The notes beneath the pieces were generated by a model. The model worked only from the letters and a program-made list of their open reading frames with translations. It had not been told where the DNA came from and made no database searches. The position numbers were made by a program, and so were the translations under genes. Below are positions 13,376 through 23,016 of a stretch of 64,000 nucleotides of DNA, piece after piece (position 1 is the stretch's first letter; each line of letters begins with the position of its first letter). This DNA comes from Avena insularis (taxonomy: Eukaryota; Streptophyta; Magnoliopsida; Poales; Poaceae), in the NCBI GenBank assembly GCA_023614405.1, contig CM042697.1, positions 470,190,792 through 470,254,791 of the forward strand, read 5' to 3'.

Positions 13376-14280
13376 GAAAGCTGCCCTTCGGCACTGACTA
13401 GCATTGTCATCTCTATACGTGGGAGAAGGAATTGAAGCACGATTACGTGCTGTGAGTGGCCCAAATAAGTCCATGGATGATGTAGTACTATGTCTTCACT
13501 ATGCCTAATGGTGACTTATGTCCAACTTGTATATATTCTTTGAGCAAACTAGCTAGTGCTCGCATTTCCCCTTAAATTTGATGAAAAAGTGCATTGCGTT
13601 CTTAATGTTTCAAGATGTGGGAGCTCGTCTCTGTGCTTTATCATCGTTGTGCATCTGCCCTTATTTATGCATATGAGGCCGCTCAACTGCCATGCTTCCT
13701 TTTAAAACTTTTCACAATGTGCTTTTGTCTTATTGGTATGACAGTTTGCAAACTTTGAAAATATTAAATAGGCTGGCAAAATGTTTTGCATATATACTTT
13801 AATTGATCAAAAGGATATCATGTATTATCGGCCTTGCTAAAACATGTACTGGAGAACAATGGATGCCTTCTCTAATTTAGTACGGTCCTCTTTCACCAAA
13901 ATACAAGTACTATCTGGCATCTGCATTGGTGATGCCCCTCATTTGATGAGCAGTTTTTCCTGCTTTACTTTTACAAGTGAAAAGACTCAGCAATATGGTT
14001 CAAAAAAAACTGCGTACAACCTGGTTCTTGGTAAACTGTTTTGCAAATATACTAAAGTACTTCGCTGATCTTTTATCCATGGCCTCTGTTGAGATGGCCA
14101 AAAACAACTACCAGGGAATGCTTTGTTGGTTACGAGGCAATGCAAGCAAGTTAGAAACTGATATAATAGTGGAGAGGAAGTCCTCATAAATAAATACATA
14201 TGGCCAAACTGATATAATAGTGGAGAGGAAGTCCTCATACAAGCAAGTTAGAAAGAAAAATACCATTCAAGAGGCAGCGA
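13376..14280. other. Intergenic with a small tandem duplication
   Basis: This is the 3' flank of the MATH-BTB gene. No gene recognised. A 34 bp unit starting AAACTGATATAATAGTGG occurs at 14155-14188 and again at 14206-14239 (51 bp spacing), a minor local duplication. Confidence 0.45.
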
Positions 14281-15000
14281 GTCACCCACTCGAAGTCCAA
14301 CAATAAAAAGGAGATGTCACGCCTAACGCAAGGCAACCTAGACTACCGGACACGTCGAAGTCGAAGAAGCTTGACGCCAAGACGATGAGTCCACGAGCTA
14401 GATCTACATGTAACCTGCTCTCCCTAGAGATGCCCCCAGGAGGGTAACGACGTGATGCACCATCGTCGCCGAGCCCGCAACGTGCTAGAGTTTTCACCCG
14501 GAGCTCAGTCATGGAGTGGATATAAAACACAATGCCCCCAAGCTTTTGCTCAAATCCACCCTAGGGCCATCACAGAAACCAAGGAACAACCCAACTTGAG
14601 GCAAGGGCCATGTTGCAAGCACGATGCCTCCAGATATTTACCATGGAGTCGTGCAGACCGAGACCAGGATCACCCGCTGCCAAGCCCCTCACTATCCGCA
14701 TGACTTAGGGGGTGTCCACCACCGCTGCGATGTCGCTTGCCGAGAGCACCCATCCAACCTCTCCTTCCAGGGCTACCGCTCATGCATCTGTGAACTCGAT
14801 CTCGTCACATGAGAGATAACAACCTGTGTGGACATGGGTTAAGCCAGCTACAAATCAAAGTCCACTGGCTCGAATCCGTGGAGCAGGAGTGCAGTAGAAC
14901 GACAGCCCTAGGAAGAGTCCGTCCTTCACCGCCGCTCCGCGGTTGCCGACCGGGCGCAATAGCGGGACACAACAGACCTAGTCACGCATGTGGATGATCT
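14281..15000. other. GC-richer repeat-like segment, probably old retroposon fragment
   Basis: Base composition changes abruptly to GC-rich between AT-rich flanks. Short frames are open on both strands but none carries a recognised domain. The GCCCCCAGGAGGGTAACGAC stretch near 14430 resembles interspersed grass retroposon sequence I remember, but no poly(A) tail or TSD could be found. Function and family unknown. Confidence 0.3.
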
Positions 15001-15316
15001 GTAAGTGTTTTCTTATGTCATGCAAGTGTGCTTTGTGTCATATGCATCTTTCATGTGGATCCAATAATTAAACAAACTTGATAAAAAGTATTTTCATAAT
15101 TAACTAATGCATGCAATTTCTCTCAAAGTGAGGAACTTAGTTTGGTGCAAAGGGATTCAAATATGTGATAACTTGTCTCTTTTTTGACATCCTCACCATC
15201 CTCTCATACATTTACTCTCAAAGTAAAATTTGGTATATGACAACTTGGTCTTTATTCTAGAACTATTATTAATGCATAGATTATCCATGCCACCATTACA
15301 ATTGAACACTTAGAAA
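15001..15316. other. AT-rich intergenic, nothing recognised
   Basis: Low-complexity AT-rich sequence. I see no open frame or repeat boundary. Confidence 0.4.
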
Positions 15317-16515
15317 TTAAAGCAAATACCGTCGTGTATCACGGAAGTAATCGCTCTCGATCATGGTACGCCAACTCCGACAAACACACTTGAGCCTTGC
15401 AAGTGTTTTGTGAGCCATTTCTCGTCGTAGTAGCACTAGTGACATGGTGAAGATGATGTCCACGTGAGGCTGACCAGGAGAGGCGACACTTTCTTCGTAG
15501 AAGGCAACATGTCTCAAGAGCATGCTATCATTACCAAGTGAGCTGAGATCCTCCATCTCGCCTGTCACAGGAGAGTATGCGCACATCCTGAAGTCTGGTA
15601 TATAGGACAAGAAACATGGTTGTATGAGCACGATGTGGCGGCCATTGTCAACAATAGTGAGGGCCTTGATCCCTCCTTCGGGGCGCATGAATGCAACAAT
15701 CTTTGGCGATATGTCGATCTGGCACCGCTGATCCCACGTGCCTATTTCATGTTCACGCAGTAGCCATATGTCGTACCAGGTAGGCAGGTAGTACCTGTAC
15801 CTTTCGCTGCAGAGAAGGCATAGACGCCCACCAAGATCTATTGAATAGGGCATAAGTTCATATATATATTCATACTGTCAATGACGGGTGATGGCAGTGG
15901 CACCATCTAAAACTTCTCGTTGTCTAGGGAGAAGGACATCATGAACATATGTTCCTGTCCTTCGCCTGGTCCCCACCCTTCGCCGGCCTCCAAAGCCCTA
16001 TCCCGGAGTTGATCACATAGACCTCGCACCCGGCGAGCCAGGGACCGCTTGTCCACGTCACATCCACGGTAGTAGATGCGCACCACTTTGTGCTTCCTAG
16101 TGCTTTTGTCGTAGCCTAGCGTCATGCTTGCGTAACCGTGGGAAGACCTGGCATCCGCGGCACCACGGCCCGTGGCCCTACCCTCGGGAAGGGCCGCCAT
16201 TTGGCCGGTGGACGGGTTGAACACGTGGTGCGTCCTTGCGGCGGCAGCTTCGAGGACTACAGCCCGCGACATTGCTGGGTGACGAGGTGCGGGGCGATGT
16301 TGGCCGCGGGTCTGTACGGGGCATCGGTGCCCCTGAACACCGGGATTGGGAACAGGCAGCGGACACGGGTGAGGGCGCGGGGCACCTCCATGGTCGTCGT
16401 GTACGCTGAGCACGGACTTGCCCGGCAACCGTGTACGCTGCCCTGCCAACACCGCCTGTCTGATTTCGGGCTCTGTAGTCCTTGATTCCTTGATTAGACA
16501 CATTGCTTCCTTCAT
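15317..16515 (-). pseudogene. F-box-associated-domain protein, broken by frameshifts and a stop
   Basis: On the minus strand, fragments in different frames read in the order of a grass F-box protein: MEVPRALTRVRC... and a frame-shifted LVTQQCRGL...; then HHVFNPSTGQMAALPEG...YASMTLGYDKSTRKHKVVRI; then CEVYVINSGIGLWRPA in another frame; MSFSLDNEKF followed by a stop; VPLPSPVIDSMNIYM; and finally a 178-codon open frame (15853-15317) with IWLLREHEIGTWDQRCQIDI and GGRHIVLI-like beta-propeller repeats. At least three frame changes and one stop separate them. The last frame ends with LARLKCVCRSWRTMIESDYF, an F-box helix motif normally found at the N-terminus. Intact members would be SCF substrate receptors; this copy is almost certainly non-functional. 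Confidence 0.68.
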
Positions 16516-16632
16516 TCTGTCAGATTGTTTTTTTTTGGTCTAGTTTTACGCAATGGACAGGTGCCTAGCATTTTGCAGTAGTCTCGGACGTTCCAACGGA
16601 TACCATTATATTAAGTTTTTATTTAATAAAAA

Positions 16633-16868
16633 GAATATATTAATATCTCGAAGCTACCAATTACATCAATCAGTAAGACGTTTAAAGATATCAAGGATTC
16701 ACAAAATAACTAAGAAAAAAATAAAAAAACCAAAACCTTGTCACCGTGATGAATATATTAATATCTCGAAGCTACCAATTACATCAATCAGTAAGACGTT
16801 TAAAGATATCAAGGATTCACAAAATAACTAAGAAAAAAATAAAAAAACCAAAACCTTGTCGCCGTGAT
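16633..16868. repeat. Recent 118 bp tandem duplication
   Basis: Two adjacent 118 bp copies (16633-16750 and 16751-16868) starting GAATATATTAATATCTCGAA differ by essentially one base (CACCGTGAT versus CGCCGTGAT at their ends). No gene is affected. Confidence 0.9.
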
Positions 16869-16895
16869 GAACCACTTGCCATGTTAGCACTATAA

Positions 16896-17216
16896 GAGCA
16901 TCTCCAGTCGTAATGCTCCAAATTGTGCCTGGCGTTTTACTGCATGGTCACGATTTGGAGCAGCTCCAGACTTATTTTTTCTTTGGGGCATGGCCAGAGT
17001 GCCATTGGCGGAGGAGAGAGATGGGCAACACTTTTGTTGTGTCCAGTGCCCCCGGACAAGTCCTTATGGATTCGAGATACGCTCGAGAGGTCGGACAGAT
17101 CTAGGGACATGTCGGACAAAATTAGCATTTGGGGGCTACGACTCGACGCGTTATTTCTCCCGCGGTCCCCCAAACATCTTTGGGGCACCGTTTTGGGGAC
17201 ACAACTAGAGATGCTC
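16896..17216. mobile_element. PIF/Harbinger-like MITE, TSD TAA
   Basis: A 321 bp element has the inverted ends GAGCATCTCCAGTCGT (left) and ACAACTAGAGATGCTC (right). It is flanked by TAA at 16893-16895 and TAA at 17217-17219. The 3 bp TAA/TTA target and the GAGCATCTCC terminus fit grass PIF/Harbinger (Tourist-like) MITEs. Non-coding. Confidence 0.75.
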
Positions 17217-18338
17217 TAACCACCACTGAAGATACCACCTGGACTACAAACGAGATTCTTCAAAAGCAACGCCTCCAAAAATAAAACAATATAAGCATTG
17301 TTGTCACCCCATTGTAGATCTTGGATTTTTATCCTGAAGAAAGTCAAAGTTTTCAAATAATGTCTTCAGCAAGACCATTACCTGATACAACCAATAGAGG
17401 CTAGCCTTGGGTTTTCACCCTAAAAATCGAGACTCGATATTCGAGGAGCACCACCAAGAATATAGTCCATCTGTGCTACCACCTCTGATTGCCAAGGTTG
17501 ATGCTGCAAGTCGCTAAACACCCGACACCTCTAAAATCTTATCTGCTAATCGCTCTCGCCTTCACCACCACCTAGACTTTCCTCCTATTTCTGGCCGGCT
17601 CTGCACCATGCCTTGCCGCCTACCCAATTAATTGCTGGCCCAATCTCACCATGCCCCTACGCGAACACGTCGCGACGCCAGAACCAATGACTCCCCTAGT
17701 TCGGATGACGATGATGTGTGGTTGCTCTCCTCGACAAACGGGGAGTTGTCTGTGAAGGTAACAGTCGGTCCACTACAGCAAGCACTCGTATCCTTCGAGA
17801 GTGCTCGTGAGAAGACGGACAAGGCGTGCAACCTCGAGGGATAAACGCGGCCTTGGAGGCCCGCGCCATGGATATCTCCCGAGAGAGTTGTGACGAGGAG
17901 AAGAGCCGCTTCCTTATAGAGACCGAGCGACATGCCATTTTCTGCATCAACTTCTAGAACAAGGCAAAGGTCACCGCTCGCGAGGCTGCCCGGCTTGCTA
18001 AGAACGAGCACTACCCCATATGATGGGCGAAGAAGCGGAGGTGGCAAGAAATGATCAGCGACGAGAAAAAGGGCGTAGCCCAGCTACAACTGCGCCCCTA
18101 TGGATGGCAGAACGATCGGCAAGGAGTGCCTAGAAGAAGTCCTACTAGTAGCCAAGAACCGGGATGCCAAAAACAACAAAGAGGGCTGGTCATCTCGCCG
18201 GGACGAAGGCGGTGCTTAAATCTAGGGTTTCGGTTTAAGTTAAGTTATAAATTTCATCTAGTTTGTAAGATTTTATCCTAATATGAATTGATTTTATTAA
18301 ATTTCTTAGTTTGAATTTAATGGCTATTGGGGATGCGA
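17217..18338 (+). pseudogene. Unrecognised degenerate coding-like region
   Basis: From 17632 a frame encodes a hydrophilic stretch with DSPSSDDDDVWLLS and GPLQQALVSFESAREKTDKA. It continues after a frame break as ALEARAMDISRESCDEEKSR and AAFILY-like and KVTAREAARLAKNEH segments with in-frame stops to about 18030. The composition (charged, helix-prone) looks like a decayed transposon- or gag-associated protein, but I do not recognise a domain. The 17217-17631 stretch before it and 18050-18338 after it hold nothing clear. Confidence 0.3.
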
Positions 18339-18346
18339 CTAGGGAG

Positions 18347-18647
18347 CAAGGTTTTGGCTACCGGATTGGAAAATTTTGCCGGGGGTGGTCGGTATTTTGG
18401 GTTACCGTGGTTACCAAAAAATTTACTGGACAAAATTTTAGACTAAAATTTGAATTCAAAACCGATAAATTTTAAAATGTCCGGTAACCGGACGGTTACC
18501 GCCTGGTTACTGGCCGGTAACCATCAATTTTCCAAACATTGTACGAATATGAGCCAAATACAAATATGTTTGGAATTTTTTAAACAAAAAGCCAATTTAC
18601 TGGGGGTGTCGGTAAAATGGGTTACCGGCCCGGTAACCAAAACCCTG
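18347..18647. mobile_element. hAT-type MITE with 8 bp TSD CTAGGGAG
   Basis: The left end CAAGGTTTTGGCTACCGG and the right end CCGGTAACCAAAACCCTG are inverted repeats with two mismatches. They are flanked by a perfect 8 bp direct repeat, CTAGGGAG (18339-18346 and 18648-18655). An 8 bp TSD with a CA(A/G)GG terminus is diagnostic of the hAT superfamily. The 301 bp interior is rich in GGTTACCGG motifs and non-coding. Confidence 0.88.
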
Positions 18648-18655
18648 CTAGGGAG

Positions 18656-18876
18656 AGGTTTTGTACTAAATCGAGCCAATTGTACGAACTGCTTGTAGAT
18701 CCGGATTCCATGGCCTAAATAAACATTGTAAAGACTGGAGATTTTGTACTAAATCGAGTTCTTGTACACCTCGTATTCTCTAGTTAACCCGTCGTTATAT
18801 ATCTCTGCAAAACCGCTAAGAAGGCAACCAAGCCAACGAGAACAGCGACCAAGACAAGAAGACGAGGACGAGGACG
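18656..18876. other. Upstream flank of the Tim17-family gene
   Basis: Contains two copies of TTTTGTACTAAATCGAG (about 18659 and 18743). The putative promoter/leader ends in an A/G-rich (GACGAG)n tract just before the start codon. No clear TATA box. Confidence 0.35.
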
Positions 18877-19287
18877 ATGGAGGACACGCCGTCCAGACCA
18901 CCGCGCAAACAACCGTCTGTGGAAAGCTTCCTCAAGGACATGGGCAATGGCTTCCAGTTCGGCGCGTACTGCTCCACCTACCACTACTTGAAACACGGCA
19001 TCCCTGCCCTCCTCAAGAACGTGCCCCGTGTGAGCTGCTCCGCGGCGGTATGTTTCGGCCTCTTCTCCGCCATCGATCACGCCATGGTATCCGCGCGCGG
19101 CAAGGAGGAGCCGTTCCTCGACTGCGCCGTCGCCGCGGCCGGCGCCTCGGGAATCACTACCTTGCCCAGGGGGATCCGTTTCGCCGGCGCCTTCGCCCTC
19201 ATCGGCGGCGCCATCGGTGGGGTTACGCTGGGCGGTCTCAGGCACCTGGATATGAGGGCCGGCCGGAACCAACGAACAAGCAGGTGA
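18877..19287 (+). CDS. Tim17/Tim22/Tim23-family membrane protein, single exon
   Basis: An open frame of 136 residues starts at the ATG after a purine-rich leader. Residues ~25-115 fit the Tim17 family pattern: GNGFQFGAYCSTYHYLKHG (glycine-spaced first membrane segment), VCFGLFSAIDHAMVSARGKE (second segment followed by the family's RGKE motif), a third around AVAAAGASGITTLPRG and a fourth at AGAFALIGGAIGGVTLGG. Such proteins are components of mitochondrial inner-membrane translocases, complex I-associated B14.7 or plastid OEP16/HP-type channels; I cannot tell which. Members usually have introns, so the single exon may reflect retroposition. The frame is intact and its composition (GC-rich) is gene-like. 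Confidence 0.75.
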   Translation: MEDTPSRPPRKQPSVESFLKDMGNGFQFGAYCSTYHYLKHGIPALLKNVPRVSCSAAVCFGLFSAIDHAMVSARGKEEPFLDCAVAAAGASGITTLPRGIRFAGAFALIGGAIGGVTLGGLRHLDMRAGRNQRTSR

Positions 19288-19449
19288 TCGTGATGAAGAC
19301 GCCGCCCGTTGTGGCCGGCCGGACAGATCCGTCGTAGCTAGCTAGCGGGTACTTTTGGGGTCTACTGTTTCTGATTGTTGATACTGTCAGTCAGGTTTCT
19401 TTTCTCGTCGGGTATTTTGCAGCAAAAAATGTCGCCTGCTAGTTTCAGA
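19288..19449. other. 3' flank of the Tim17-family gene
   Basis: Short stretch up to the T-run that marks the LINE's 3' end. Presumably the 3' UTR; nothing else seen. Confidence 0.35.
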
Positions 19450-22413
19450 TTTTTTTTTAAAATTTATATATTATATGAAGGTAGAGAAAGACTCTATCTT
19501 ATCTGTGCTGGTGAATTTACAGACCGACAAAGCCTGGCGGCGGAAAAAGAAAAAGAAAAGAAAAATAAGCAGGAAAGGCAAAAATCTTAAAGAAAAACTG
19601 GCCATGTTGTGGTCTACGAGCTATCCTGGATCTAAAAGTTTGTTCACCCAGTGCATCAGTTGTTGTTTCAGCTTAGACTCCCTACAAGTTCAGAGAGTTA
19701 GTGCTGAAGTTGCGCAGCGTGGGACAGAGGGTTGTGTAGTTGCAAATTCCATGTCCCATCTAGCCGTTGTGACTGCACGGTGCAGCAAGGGTTAAGTGCA
19801 AAGGAGTATAGAATTGGCATCTCATGACACAGACGACCCAGGTTGGTCTAGTTGTCATGCCAGAAAACAGTTCGGTCTTCGTGGGCAATTTTGCAGAAAG
19901 TCACGTTCTGCACCGTAGGGATTAATGCAACAACAGATTTCTAGAATGGTGTGTCAATGTGTAGTGGCGTCTTGGGGATGCTGTTTGACAAGTACCAGTC
20001 CGCTAGCCAGGAGAAACATGGCCATGTACCATAAGAGAGAAGTTTTGCGGTGAAGTTTTCCATGAGTGCGCGGTTGTGGGTACCGCAGGTTTCTTATACC
20101 CAGTCCCTCTTGTCTTTTTTGGCATCGTGACCACCTCCCAGGCCACGAGGCAGTGTCCCCCAAGACATTGACCTTTGTTCTTCCACATAAACCCTCGAGG
20201 AAACTTGTATACAACTTTGATGCTTCCCTGATCCCACTCAATGCATGCCATGAAAAAGTTTGGTATGGCCGAAAGAACCGAGTTGACCATTAAAACTCTG
20301 CCTCCAATAGTCATCAGTCTAGACATCCAACTAGGCAACCTCCTGCTAATTTTTTTCAACCACGGGCTGGAGCAGCTGCATCGTGATCTTATTTGTGGAT
20401 AAAAGGTAAACCCAGATAGTTGAACGGTAATTTTGTGATTTGGCAGCCAAAGGTTTTAGCAATTTGGTTAATCTCCTGCTCCGGGATGTGCATTGGTACA
20501 AATGTGCTTTTCTAGTAGTTTATCTGTAGACCGCTGAATGCAGAAAAAGCATCCAGTATATGTTTAGCGAAGATTGCTTGTTGAGTGGACCCATGTAGGA
20601 TTAAGAGGGTGTCATATGCATACTGAAGAGCTGGCAGGGACGCTTCATCATGTAGCGGGTGCTTTAGGAAACCTGCCTCATATGCCTTCTTGAACATTTA
20701 TTGCAAAATATCTGGGGTAATAATGAATAGGTATGGTGACAATGGATCACCCTGACGTATGTCTCTTTTTATTTTGAATTTCTTCTAGGTCTGGCCATTC
20801 ATCAGAATTTGCGCCTGTGATGTCTAGAGTAAGCCATTCATCCAGCTAATCCATAAATCTGGGAACCCCCTTGCATATAGAGTCTGGACAATTGCCTCCT
20901 AATGAATAGAGTCAAACGCTTTCTGAAAATCGAGCTTTAGAACCATGACAGGTTTCTTTAACTTGTTAGCACACTGTACCATCTCTATCGTTGTTGCAAA
21001 GTTTTCCACAATTGATCAGTTCTTAATAAAGCCTGACTGCATCTGATCCACCAAGTCCTTAATTTTGTTTTGTAGCCTATTAGCTAAAACCTTGGCAATG
21101 AGCTTTGGTATGGAGCGTTGCAGAGAGATGGGTCTTAGAGAGATGGGTCTATAATCCTTTATCTCTTGCGGTGTATCCTTCTTTGGAAGCAGGGTGACAT
21201 ATGCACAGTTTACTCCGGAAAGGTCTAAGCATTGATTATGTAATGCCTGGAAAAGTCCCATGATATCATTTTTCAGGTCCTCTAGATAAAATTTATAGAA
21301 TTCATTTGTGAAGCCGTCTGGTCCTGGGCTTTTATGTGGTGGTGCCTTCTGGATTGCAGCTTTGATTTCCTCCCAGGTGAATGGATTTGCTAAACCTTGT
21401 AGTTCTACAAATTGAGAGTTGTATAGTTGTCCCAGGTCAATATTTGGTGTCCATGCTCTCTCCTCAGCAAACAAACTAGAGAAATAGTCACTGGCAATCT
21501 TTATCTTGTCTGAATCTCTGAAATAATCTTCCTGACCAAGCCTTAAAAACTTAATATTGTTTTTCCTAAACCTGTAAGTTGCCATTGTGTGGAAAAATTT
21601 ATTATTTTCATCCCCAAGCTTACACCATTTAATTTTGGCCCTCCTTTTCCACTTATCAGTGTCACCTTTACATAAACTCTAATACTTTTCCTGATATAAG
21701 GCTCTGAAAGCAAACTCCAGGTTTATCAAAGGTCTCCATTCCTCCATGGCATCAAAATATTGGTTTGCATATTTTATATTTGCCATTATTTTATTCAAAG
21801 ATCTTTGATCCCTCTACCAAGTTCTGGTTGCTACTCCTTAATCTGTGATTTAGTTTGGTAACTGCAGGCATTTGTCTTGTTCCTCTTGCTAACAGTTGTC
21901 TGGTTGTTTGGATGATATCTTCACATTGCAGCCAGTAGTCTTCATAGCGAAATATTTTGGTGGTTTGTGTTCTTGCGGCATTATCAAGTAGAATTGTTTT
22001 ATGGTCGGACATTGGTCTACCCAGTGTCCTACACTCAGAATTAAAAAACCTGTTGGCCCACTCTAAATTTAATAAAACTCTGTCCAATCTGACCAGAGTT
22101 GGATCCCTCCTCTTGTTTTACCATGTAACCTTGGAGTTGCAAATGTTGACATCCATCAGTTCCATCTCGTTAATCCAATTATTAAATCCATCCATTTCAG
22201 CCCAGCTTATATTGTCATTGTTTTTTTCATGTGCATATCTATAAATGTTGAAATCACCTACCAATGCCCATGGACCTAAGACATTGGGGAGCATAGTTTT
22301 CATGTCTTGAAAAAAGAAATTCCTATCATGTGCATCACATGGTGCATATACATTGGTGATTACCAACTCTGAATTGTCGACTGCAGGCACCACTATGACA
22401 GTCATAGAGTACT
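19450..22413 (-). mobile_element. LINE retrotransposon, 5'-truncated and decayed
   Basis: On the minus strand the segment runs from an endonuclease domain (22405) through reverse transcriptase to the C-terminal region, and ends near a T9 run at 19450-19458, the complement of a poly(A) tail. Missing are ORF1 and the endonuclease N-terminus; truncation is at about 22413, beside a CACTA-like MITE. No TSD could be identified because the 5' side is rearranged. Confidence 0.82.
19600..22405 (-). pseudogene. LINE ORF2 (endonuclease-reverse transcriptase), broken
   Basis: Minus-strand order: the endonuclease part with ITNVYAPCDAHDRNFFFQD and ALVGDFNIYRY (22405-22118); then GRPMSDHKTILLD (~22010); KAPPHKSPGPDGFTNEFYK and VTLLPKKDTPQEIKDYRPIS (RT, ~21330-21140); QSGFIKN; VLKLDFQKAFDSI (~20930); RQGDPLSPYLFI (~20740); the active-site region LQYAYDTLLIL (~20610); LPFNYLGLPF (~20430); and a C-terminal part to about 19600. 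It carries many stops and frame changes. The catalytic YADD is YAYD, and a 14 bp duplication makes RPISLRPISL. It would have supplied target-primed reverse transcription; it is now inactive. Confidence 0.85.
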
Positions 22414-22415
22414 CA

Positions 22416-22620
22416 CACTAGTAGAAAACATGCCTTTCGTCCAGGCCATTAGTTCCGGCTGTGGATGGGGCCGGGACTAATGACCCGCACCGGATGGCCC
22501 GAGCCACCCCAAACCATAGGTCCCGGCCCGTTAGACCCCATTAGTCCCGATTTGAGACACAAACCGAGACTAATGGGTCTGGGGCCTGCATCTCGCTATG
22601 GGCACCCCCTTTCTTTAGTG
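22416..22620. mobile_element. Short CACTA-like MITE or terminal fragment
   Basis: Starts CACTAGTAGAAAAC and ends TTTCTTTAGTG, imperfect inverted ends of CACTA type. The 205 bp interior repeats ATTAGTCCCG-type motifs in both orientations (for example at ~22470, ~22543, ~22570). The flanking triplets (TCA and AAT) do not match, so either the TSD has decayed or one end was captured during rearrangement. Confidence 0.55.
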
Positions 22621-22924
22621 AATCCCTCTCCTTCTCCATCTCCAGTATTTCATCCTCACCTTTCTAGTTCATCTTGCCCAAGTTCTGACCCATCACCTTT
22701 TTCTGACTATCATCTAGGAATCTACCCACATCAGCCATGAGAGAGGTGTATTTCTTCTTAGTATTGTTCCTCTCCTCAGCCAGAACAGCTAGCATCTTGC
22801 CATTCTTCACTCTCTCTGTAATTCTAGCATCATTACTAGAATTGTACATGTCCCACATCCTAGAGAGAGCATTCTTGAGAGTATCTGGCCACTCTTGGTC
22901 GTCTATCCATAAAACAAAGCCACC
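22621..22924 (-). pseudogene. Fragment of a transposon-associated protein (possible GRF-zinc-finger type C-terminal part)
   Basis: A minus-strand frame reads GFVLWIDDQEWPDTLKNALS...MYNSSNDARITERVKNG...LAEERNNTKKKYTSLMADV, ending with a stop at about 22664. The WID..EWP pattern followed by a charged helical tail resembles the region after the GRF zinc finger in many grass transposon-encoded proteins; this is from memory and weak. The N-terminal part was lost where element L begins (22925). Confidence 0.35.
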
Positions 22925-23016
22925 GTTCCTCATGCTACTCAACTTTAGTTACTGGTAAGTTCTTGTCATTGTAATTATATGTGTATCATAGAGAACCGTC
23001 AACAAGGTACCCCTTG

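Noticed and set aside
14281..15000. GC-rich segment as a gene
   Set aside because: Only short overlapping frames on both strands, no recognisable motif, no splice structure. Kept as a low-confidence repeat-like segment.
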